DNA of 10,403 bases from Bog-756 sp036511155 (GTDB lineage Bacteria; Actinomycetota; Acidimicrobiia; Acidimicrobiales; RAAP-2), in NCBI GenBank assembly GCA_036511155.1, contig DATCCR010000175.1, positions 1-10,403 of the forward strand, written 5' to 3'. The position numbers and the translations under genes were made by a program. Position 1 is the stretch's first letter, and each line of letters opens with the position of its first letter. Shown here in pieces: positions 6,551 to 10,403 of the stretch. The notes under the pieces were generated by a model. It had not been told where the DNA came from and searched no databases. It was given only the letters and a program-made list of their open reading frames with translations.

Positions 6551-6955
6551 GCACGGCATCCACCGGTTCTCGACGCGCCAGACGATGCGGAGTCCCGTCC
6601 AGTTGGTGTCGACGGCACACGCCTTGTTGTTCACGATCCCCCGGGGCACGGCCAGGTCGCGCACGGTGTACTCGGTCACGTCGGTGGGCATGCCGGACGC
6701 CCGCTTCAGCCAGGCGATCCTGAGCCCCCTGGCCGGGCGCACCATGGCCGCCAGTCGGTCGATGCGCCGATCGAGGTCGGCTGGGCGTATGACGAAGTGC
6801 ACCACCATGTCGGCCCGACCGACGGCCCGGTGCTTCCGTGTGACGCCGTCCGGTAGGTCGAACTCGAGGACGTCCGGCGCGTGGAGGAGCGCCGCGACCT
6901 CGCCGGGGTGGACACCCAGCATCGTGGCCAGCGGGGCCCCGGAGTTGCCGTCCAC
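6545..6955 (-). CDS. DUF3052 family protein
   Basis: A 136-residue soluble protein that I recognise as the actinobacterial DUF3052 family; its biochemical role is unknown. The product begins VDGNSGAPLATMLGVHPGEV, matching the family N-terminus (xSGTPLxxKLGIKPG). Diagnostic segments follow: ADMVVHFV near 49-55, a helix of charged residues at 58-72, AWLKRASGMPTDVTE at 81-95, VRDLAVPRGIVNNKACAVD at 98-116, and NWTGLRIVWR at 118-127. The start is GTG at 6955. The frame is open further upstream, but that sequence is Ser/Arg/Pro-rich noise overlapping the previous gene. Only a weak GAGG is seen 14 bases before the GTG, so translation may be coupled to the upstream gene, whose stop is 16 bases away. 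It forms a two-gene unit with the MhuD-like monooxygenase and ends tail-to-tail with the dehydrogenase. Confidence 0.85.
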   Translation of the reverse strand: MDGNSGAPLATMLGVHPGEVAALLHAPDVLEFDLPDGVTRKHRAVGRADMVVHFVIRPADLDRRIDRLAAMVRPARGLRIAWLKRASGMPTDVTEYTVRDLAVPRGIVNNKACAVDTNWTGLRIVWRVENRWMPCP

Positions 6956-6971
6956 GACCCGTGGATCGACC

Positions 6972-7292
6972 TCAGCCGGCCGATCCCCCGGCGACCTCGT
7001 ACGACCACAGCTCCGAGGCGACCGACACCGGCCCCCCGTGGGGCGCGGGCCGGTCGGCGCCGGCGTGGCCATGGGCGAATGCGGGCGACTGGACCCACGC
7101 GTCGAAGGATGCCTGGTCGCGCCAGCGGGTGACGACGAGCCACTGGTTGCGCCCGTCGGTGGGCTGGAGGAGCTCGAAGCCCTCGAAGCCGTCCTGCCCG
7201 TCGACGGCACCGGCCCGTGCCGCGAACCGCTTGGCCAGCTCGTCGCCGGCGTCGTCAGGCACCGTGATGGCGTTGATCTTGATCAGGGTCAT
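6972..7292 (-). CDS. MhuD/IsdG-like heme-degrading monooxygenase (ABM fold)
   Basis: A 106-residue antibiotic-biosynthesis-monooxygenase-fold protein, normally a dimeric ferredoxin-like barrel. It closely resembles my memory of mycobacterial MhuD, which opens heme to mycobilin and frees iron: MTLIKINAI, VP, AG, EL, KRFAARAGAV, GFEGFELLQP, VVTRW and FDAW recur in the same order and spacing. The putative catalytic N7 and W66 fall at the same positions as in MhuD. The heme-ligand histidine region reads AFAHGHAG, with H74 and H76 either side of the MhuD position 75, so which one binds iron is unclear. Start: ATG at 7292, from family alignment; no Shine-Dalgarno is visible. It is the first gene of a unit with the DUF3052 protein. 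Other ABM-fold proteins act on polyketides or have no known substrate, so heme degradation is likely but not certain. Confidence 0.82.
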   Translation of the reverse strand: MTLIKINAITVPDDAGDELAKRFAARAGAVDGQDGFEGFELLQPTDGRNQWLVVTRWRDQASFDAWVQSPAFAHGHAGADRPAPHGGPVSVASELWSYEVAGGSAG

Positions 7293-7411
7293 GTGGCTAT
7301 CTGATCACACGGGACACCTGGTCCGCCGCCGCCCGAGGACCGACCCCGGAGGCCCGTTCACACGCTGTCAACCCGGCGCATTGGATGAACCGATGCGGGG
7401 CGCGCCGGCGA

Positions 7412-7417
7412 TACGAT
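7412..7417 (+). promoter_or_regulatory. -10-like box TACGAT before the small structured unit
   Basis: TACGAT fits TANNNT and would place a transcript start near 7424, right where an inverted repeat and a strong Shine-Dalgarno begin. No -35 hexamer is obvious at the right distance; TTGGAT at 7381-7386 is 25 bases away, which is too far. Confidence 0.35.
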
Positions 7418-7433
7418 GAGCGGACCAGAGAGA

Positions 7434-7442
7434 GGAGGTGGT
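7434..7442 (+). promoter_or_regulatory. Very strong Shine-Dalgarno GGAGGTGGT with no normal ATG behind it
   Basis: GGAGGTGGT is one of the strongest ribosome-binding sequences in the window. At the ideal distance (8 bases after GGAGG) lies CTG at 7447, opening a 14-codon frame. The nearest ATG (7458) is 19 bases away. A GTG at 7438 overlaps the site itself. Confidence 0.45.
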
Positions 7443-7446
7443 CCAA

Positions 7447-7491
7447 CTGAGCAGTCAATGTTTCGGGACCCTGGAGGTGGCTGGCCGCTGA
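7447..7491 (+). CDS. Candidate 14-codon leader ORF with CTG start
   Basis: The frame reads LSSQCFGTLEVAGR and stops at TGA 7489-7491. Its only support is the excellent Shine-Dalgarno 8 bases upstream. CTG is a rare start codon. The frame stays open past the TGA for many codons, so the TGA alone defines its length. It overlaps the 29-codon frame that starts at 7458 by 34 bases, in another register. It may be a translated leader. Confidence 0.22.
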   Translation: MSSQCFGTLEVAGR

Positions 7492-7547
7492 GGCGGCTCG
7501 CTGTACCACCTGGCGAATCCCAGCCAGACACCCACCGAGCGATCTAG
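7458..7547 (+). CDS. Candidate 29-residue small protein
   Basis: ATG at 7458 opens a frame that reads MFRDPGGGWPLRR, then VPPGESQPDTHR, and ends in TAG at 7545-7547. The composition (Gly-Gly-Gly-Trp, Pro, Arg) is unlike random shadow frames, and it lies wholly between the strong Shine-Dalgarno and the terminator-like stem. Against it: the ribosome site is 19 bases from the ATG, and the same bases form hairpins that could explain any conservation. I do not recognise a family. It overlaps the CTG-started frame at 7447-7491. Confidence 0.25.
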   Translation: MFRDPGGGWPLRRLAVPPGESQPDTHRAI

Positions 7548-7611
7548 CCGGGCCACGGTCCCACCCGGCGCCTCACGGGGAACTCGGTGTTTCACACAGC
7601 ACAACCGGTAT

Positions 7612-7643
7612 CCGATGGGCGCCTCTCCGGAGGCGCCCATCGG
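7612..7643. terminator. 14-bp perfect stem with UCCG tetraloop, probable bidirectional terminator
   Basis: CCGATGGGCGCCTC (7612-7625) pairs without a mismatch with GAGGCGCCCATCGG (7630-7643) around TCCG, a member of the unusually stable UNCG tetraloop class when read on the plus strand. It sits between the small plus-strand unit and the converging end of the antiporter gene, 31 bases past the antiporter's stop. No U-run follows on either strand, as is common for actinobacterial terminators. Confidence 0.7.
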
Positions 7644-7673
7644 CGTTCCGGTGACCGGCATGCTGCCCTTGGA

Positions 7674-9269
7674 TCAAGGACGCATCGTCGTCTCGTCGAT
7701 ATCGAGAGCGGCGCGCACGTCGTCGGCCACCGGTCGGGACACCTTCCGGCGGGCCACCATCCGGTCGAGCTCGTCCCGCTCGACGGCGATCACGTTGCGT
7801 CGCAGCTCGACCTCGGCCTCGAAGGCCCGGGTCTCGCTCTCCACCGGGTCTCCCACCTCATCGACGCCGCCACGCTGATCGCCCAGCACATCGAGGTGTC
7901 GGTCGACCTGGGCCAGCAGCGCCTCGTATCCGGTGCGAACCCGCTCCCGCACGTCGGCCGGCGTGCCCTTGGACGCCGCCAGATCGTCGATCCGGGTGAG
8001 GGCCAGGACGACCAGGCGACGCCGGGCCTCGGCGGCAAGCACCATGTCCTGCTCGCCACGGGTCACGAGGCCCAGCCGGCGGATCAAGGGAGGCAGGGTC
8101 AACCCCTGGCCGACCAGGGTGGCCACGATGACGGCGAACGTGAGGAAGAGGACCAGGTCCCGTTCTGCGAACGAGGTGGGAAGGGCCAGGGCGGCGGCCA
8201 GGCTGATGGCGCCGCGCATGCCGGCCCACCCGACCACCGTGGTTTCCCGCCAGGTCGCCGGCGTCCCCTGGTTGGTGCTGAACAGGTGTCGGCCGCCGGG
8301 CAGGGCCGTCACCCCGAACATCCACACCATGCGGAGCAGGATCACCGCTCCGACCACAGCCAGCGACTCGACCACCAGCGATCCCGACGTGCGGGCGGTG
8401 AGCGTTTCGAGGACCGGACGCAGCTCGAGGCCGACCAGGAGGAAGGACAGACCCGTCAGCAGGAAGACGATCAGTTCCCAGATCTGGCGTTGTTGGAGCC
8501 GGGCTCCCGCGGTCAGCGAGCGCGAGCCGTAGCGGTTGAAGTAGAGGCCGGTGGCCACCACGGCCAGCACGCCGGAGGCGTCGAGCTTGTCGGCCGGCAG
8601 GTAGGCGGCGAACGGGAGGATGAGCAGCACCGTGTTCTCGATGACCGGCGTCTCGACCAGCCGCAGCAGTCGGGTGCCGACCCAGCCCACGGCCACGCCG
8701 ATGGCTACGCCTACCACCACGGCGAAGAGGAACCGGGTGGCCACATCGGCGATGGTCAGCGTGGTGGCCACCGACGCCACGGCCAATTGGTAGGCGGTCA
8801 GGGCGGTGGCGTCGTTCATGAGCCCTTCGCCACCGAGGATGGTCACCAGTCGGCGGGGAAGACCGAGCTTGCCGGCGATCTGGGTGGCGGCCACCGAGTC
8901 GGGTGGCGACACGATGGCGCCGAGGGCGAAGGCCTCGCCCCAACTCGACTGGGGGACGAGAAGGTGGAAGAGCACGGCGACGAGGGTCATGGTGGCAAGC
9001 ACAAGGCCGACGGCCAGCAGGAGGATCGGCCGCCAGTGGGTGCGGAGCTCGCGGGCCGACGTGTCGAGCGACGCGTCGTAGATGAGCGGCGGCAGGAACA
9101 CCAGCAGGATCAGGTCGGGCTGGAGTGACACCCGGTGAGCCAGCGGGAGAATGGCCACGATCAGCCCGGCGATGACCAGCAGGATCGGGTAGGCGATCCG
9201 CAGACGGTCGGCGACGGTGGCGACCACCACCACGGCGATGAGGAGGCCGAGGACCTCGGCGATGGTCAC
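7674..9269 (-). CDS. Na+/H+ antiporter, CPA1 family
   Basis: An integral-membrane monovalent cation/proton antiporter for pH and Na+ homeostasis. The 531-residue product has about 12 hydrophobic segments between 1 and 400, starting with LLIAVVVVATVA near 9-20. Family landmarks are FLPPLIYDASLD (58-69), the discontinuous helix SPPDSVAA (121-128), the ion-binding pair N152-D153 in GEGLMNDATAL (electroneutral CPA1 type), the conserved Arg near 313, and WAGMRGAISLA (348-358). A polar, charged cytoplasmic tail runs from about 402 to the end, as in bacterial NhaP/YjcE-like proteins. The start is GTG at 9269, the first start codon that gives a proper first helix; the ribosome site is poor (AGGG adjacent). 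The gene follows the isomerase-like gene by 41 bases on the same strand and may share its transcript. The transported ion is inferred from the family. Confidence 0.95.
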   Translation of the reverse strand: MTIAEVLGLLIAVVVVATVADRLRIAYPILLVIAGLIVAILPLAHRVSLQPDLILLVFLPPLIYDASLDTSARELRTHWRPILLLAVGLVLATMTLVAVLFHLLVPQSSWGEAFALGAIVSPPDSVAATQIAGKLGLPRRLVTILGGEGLMNDATALTAYQLAVASVATTLTIADVATRFLFAVVVGVAIGVAVGWVGTRLLRLVETPVIENTVLLILPFAAYLPADKLDASGVLAVVATGLYFNRYGSRSLTAGARLQQRQIWELIVFLLTGLSFLLVGLELRPVLETLTARTSGSLVVESLAVVGAVILLRMVWMFGVTALPGGRHLFSTNQGTPATWRETTVVGWAGMRGAISLAAALALPTSFAERDLVLFLTFAVIVATLVGQGLTLPPLIRRLGLVTRGEQDMVLAAEARRRLVVLALTRIDDLAASKGTPADVRERVRTGYEALLAQVDRHLDVLGDQRGGVDEVGDPVESETRAFEAEVELRRNVIAVERDELDRMVARRKVSRPVADDVRAALDIDETTMRP

Positions 9270-9310
9270 CCCCTAACGGCCCCGCCCTGGCGGCCCGCAG
9301 CCCGGTGCGG

Positions 9311-9967
9311 TCATTGCCAGGGGCCGAGGATCGGCAGGTCGGCCCGCTCGAGCCTCCCGTACAGCCAGGCCAGCTCGTCCCGGGGGTCGAGCGCTCCCGG
9401 GGCCGGAGACACGTCAGTCTCGGTCAGGCGTGCCGCGGCCCCGTCCCGCATCTCCGGCAGCCTGGCGTGCACGAAAGCGTCGGGCCAGTCCCGGTAGGTG
9501 GGCCCGACGCCGAGGTCGACGAGATGGACCTCCACCTCGAGCCACCGCCGTTCCGGCAGCTCGTCGAGGGTCCGATCGCGACCGGTGGCGTCCCGGGTGA
9601 TGTTGGCCCAGGCGTAGGCGGGGACGTCCGACCAGGCCTCGAGCAACCGGGCCGTGGAGGCCTCGACATCGGCCCGCACGTCGTCGGCCCGTCGGAGAGC
9701 ACCGGCCTCGATGTCGCTGGCGCGCTCGGTCAGGCCCCCGGGGTACTGGTCGACCATGACCCCGTCGATGGCAGCCTGGGTACGTCGGCAGTGGCTGTCG
9801 GCATTGCGAGCCAGATGGGTCAGCAGGTGGGCCACCGTCCAACTCGGCAGGAGCGACGGTCGGGTCATGGCCGCGTCGTCGAGCGGGGCGATCGTGGCCA
9901 GGAGGCGCGACTCGGCCTCGCGCGCCGCGTCCAGTGCCTCGACGGGGGCTTCGGGAGACGACGTCAT
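9311..9967 (-). CDS. Mycothiol-dependent maleylpyruvate isomerase-family protein (DinB-like)
   Basis: A metal-dependent DinB/MDMPI four-helix-bundle protein of 218 residues. The N-terminal domain, about 8-160, carries LLPSWTVAHLLTHLARNAD and RRWLEVEVHLVDLG. The putative zinc ligands H51, E144 and H148 match H52, E144 and H148 that I recall for the Corynebacterium glutamicum isomerase. The shorter C-terminal part matches the second domain of that enzyme only loosely. In characterised members mycothiol serves as cofactor for maleylpyruvate isomerisation, but most homologues have other or unknown thiol-related roles, so a gentisate-pathway job is not implied; no other gentisate gene is here. Start: ATG at 9967; a TTG three codons upstream is possible. 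A -10-like TAGGTT ends 7 bases before the ATG, so the mRNA may be leaderless. It lies upstream of the antiporter on the same strand. Confidence 0.88.
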   Translation of the reverse strand: MTSSPEAPVEALDAAREAESRLLATIAPLDDAAMTRPSLLPSWTVAHLLTHLARNADSHCRRTQAAIDGVMVDQYPGGLTERASDIEAGALRRADDVRADVEASTARLLEAWSDVPAYAWANITRDATGRDRTLDELPERRWLEVEVHLVDLGVGPTYRDWPDAFVHARLPEMRDGAAARLTETDVSPAPGALDPRDELAWLYGRLERADLPILGPWQ

Positions 9968-9974
9968 GGTCGAC

Positions 9975-9980
9975 AACCTA
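9975..9980 (-). promoter_or_regulatory. -10-like box TAGGTT, possible leaderless start of the isomerase-like gene
   Basis: On the minus strand TAGGTT fits TANNNT and ends exactly 7 bases before the ATG at 9967, so transcription would begin at the start codon. No good Shine-Dalgarno is present. Confidence 0.35.
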
Positions 9981-9988
9981 TCGGCCGG

Positions 9989-10343
9989 TCACCAGCCGCT
10001 CGTGCCCGGTTTCCCCTTGAATAGCCCTGTGAAGTCCGGGGTGATCCACCCGCCGGCCGAGGCGTCGAAGAAGCGGACCTCGCCTTTCCACCCACACCAT
10101 GAGCCCCGATGCGTCCGGGCCAGCACCCCCTCGGTGATGTCGCTTGGTGGCAGTTGGTAGCGGGGCGGGTGGCTCATCTCGAGCACCCGGTAGGCGCCGG
10201 TGGTGTCAGCGATAGTCTCGCCTCCGAAGACGATCCGGATGCCGGCGGCAACCGGATCGGGGCGGGCGCGGGTAGTCCCTGACCGACTCCTTGCCGGGGA
10301 CCCGCTCGACGTCGCCCCACTCGGGCCGTCCGGGGAGGTGCAT
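9989..10343 (-). pseudogene. Broken DUF427 family gene: frameshift plus internal deletion
   Basis: On the minus strand, ATG at 10343 begins MHLPGRPEWGDVERVPGKES and continues VRDYPRPPR, the N-terminus of the longer DUF427 proteins. After the CCCC run (plus strand GGGG, 10259-10262) the family match moves to the adjacent frame: DPVAAGIRIVFGGETIADTT, YRVLEMSHPPRYQLPPSDI, SSWCxWKG-type SWCGWKGEVRFFD. One base too many in that run explains the shift. The match then jumps straight from VRFFDAS to GGWITPDFTGLFKGKPGTSGW, the normal C-terminus ending at 9989. About 50 residues that intact members carry between these blocks, from memory including the AAW.YP and DGCYVDGE segments, are absent (junction about 10052-10063). 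The family's function is unknown. Two independent lesions make a functional product unlikely. Confidence 0.75.
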
Positions 10344-10403
10344 GCCACCACCGTGCCGTGGAGGATGGCTGCGCCGCTGAGCCACGTGTCACACCCTCCG
10401 GCA
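10344..10403. other. Right edge, no feature seen
   Basis: The last 60 bases precede the DUF427 remnant on the minus strand. They hold a GGTGGTG stretch just before its ATG that could act as a weak ribosome site. No other gene or repeat is visible. Confidence 0.4.

Larger units (their letters stand above)
7424..7643 (+). ncRNA. Candidate small structured transcript or small-protein unit, unidentified
   Basis: This gene-free stretch is not featureless. A -10-like box (7412-7417) is followed by GGACC (7422-7426) and GGTCC (7440-7444), which flank AGAGAGGAGGT, a near-perfect Shine-Dalgarno that would sit in the loop. Two small overlapping frames follow. Further stems are GGTGG (7476-7480) with CCACC (7506-7510), enclosing CCGC/GCGG; CTGGC (7510-7514) with GCCAG (7523-7527); GCCGGG (7547-7552) with CCCGGC (7564-7569); and a final 14-bp stem at 7612-7643. 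Together this looks like a unit of about 220 bases with its own start and end. I cannot match it to RNase P RNA, SRP RNA, tmRNA or 6S RNA by their conserved cores. A leader, a small RNA or a very small protein gene are all possible. Confidence 0.3.

Noticed and set aside
6956..7210. N-terminal extension of the DUF3052 protein
   Set aside because: The extra part is Ser/Arg/Pro-rich and overlaps the MhuD-like gene in another frame; family homology begins near GTG 6955.
7489..7491. TGA in the small plus-strand frame as a recoded (selenocysteine) codon
   Set aside because: The frame continues open past the TGA, but the residues beyond have no family match, run through the terminator stem, and no characteristic SECIS element follows the TGA.
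7587..9128. A 513-codon open frame on the plus strand
   Set aside because: It lies antisense to the antiporter, is full of Gly/His/Gln/Arg repeats typical of high-GC shadow frames, and has no domain. The antiporter on the other strand has full family motifs.
1..10403. A defence island, CRISPR array, insertion sequence or biosynthetic cluster
   Set aside because: No transposase, terminal repeat, regularly spaced repeat, nuclease/effector pair or assembly-line enzyme was seen. The gene content is mostly ordinary.

Overview
This window is high-GC DNA with strong GC bias at third codon positions. Several products point to an actinobacterium: a MhuD-like heme-degrading monooxygenase, a mycothiol-dependent maleylpyruvate isomerase-family protein, DUF3052 and DUF427 proteins, and several genes that appear to be leaderless. 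Acidimicrobiia is a reasonable guess, but nothing here fixes the class. I see no rRNA, tRNA, CRISPR array, insertion sequence or phage gene.

Layout, left to right. Positions 1-162 (-) hold the start of an unrecognised gene that changes frame once. RsgA, a ribosome-assembly GTPase, lies at 271-1302 (-). It is divergent from a conserved small protein of unknown function (1420-1854, +). That gene converges on an aldo/keto reductase (1860-2780, -), which is divergent from a GNAT acetyltransferase (2863-3408, +). The acetyltransferase converges on a 4-hydroxyacetophenone-monooxygenase-like Baeyer-Villiger monooxygenase (3434-5362, -). This is divergent from a zinc alcohol dehydrogenase (5504-6529, +), across a 141-base intergenic region that contains a clean palindrome. 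The dehydrogenase converges on a two-gene unit on the minus strand: the MhuD-like monooxygenase (6972-7292) followed by a DUF3052 protein (6545-6955).

Positions 7293-7673 hold no ordinary gene. They do hold a compact plus-strand unit: a -10-like box, a very strong Shine-Dalgarno flanked by a short inverted repeat, two tiny overlapping reading frames, several hairpins and a 14-bp stem closed by a UCCG loop. This is the least explained part of the window. On the minus strand follow a CPA1 Na+/H+ antiporter (7674-9269), a mycothiol-dependent isomerase-like protein (9311-9967) and a broken DUF427 gene (9989-10343) with a frameshift and an internal deletion.

How the genes may work together: the dehydrogenase (alcohol to ketone) and the monooxygenase (ketone to ester) form a plausible two-step oxidation module read from a shared control region. 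The aldo/keto reductase could act on related carbonyls, but it is separated from them by the acetyltransferase. The other genes look like ordinary housekeeping or accessory functions. I found no clear defence or mobile system. The best candidates for new biology are the small structured unit at about 7412-7643 and the control region of the alcohol/ketone pair.
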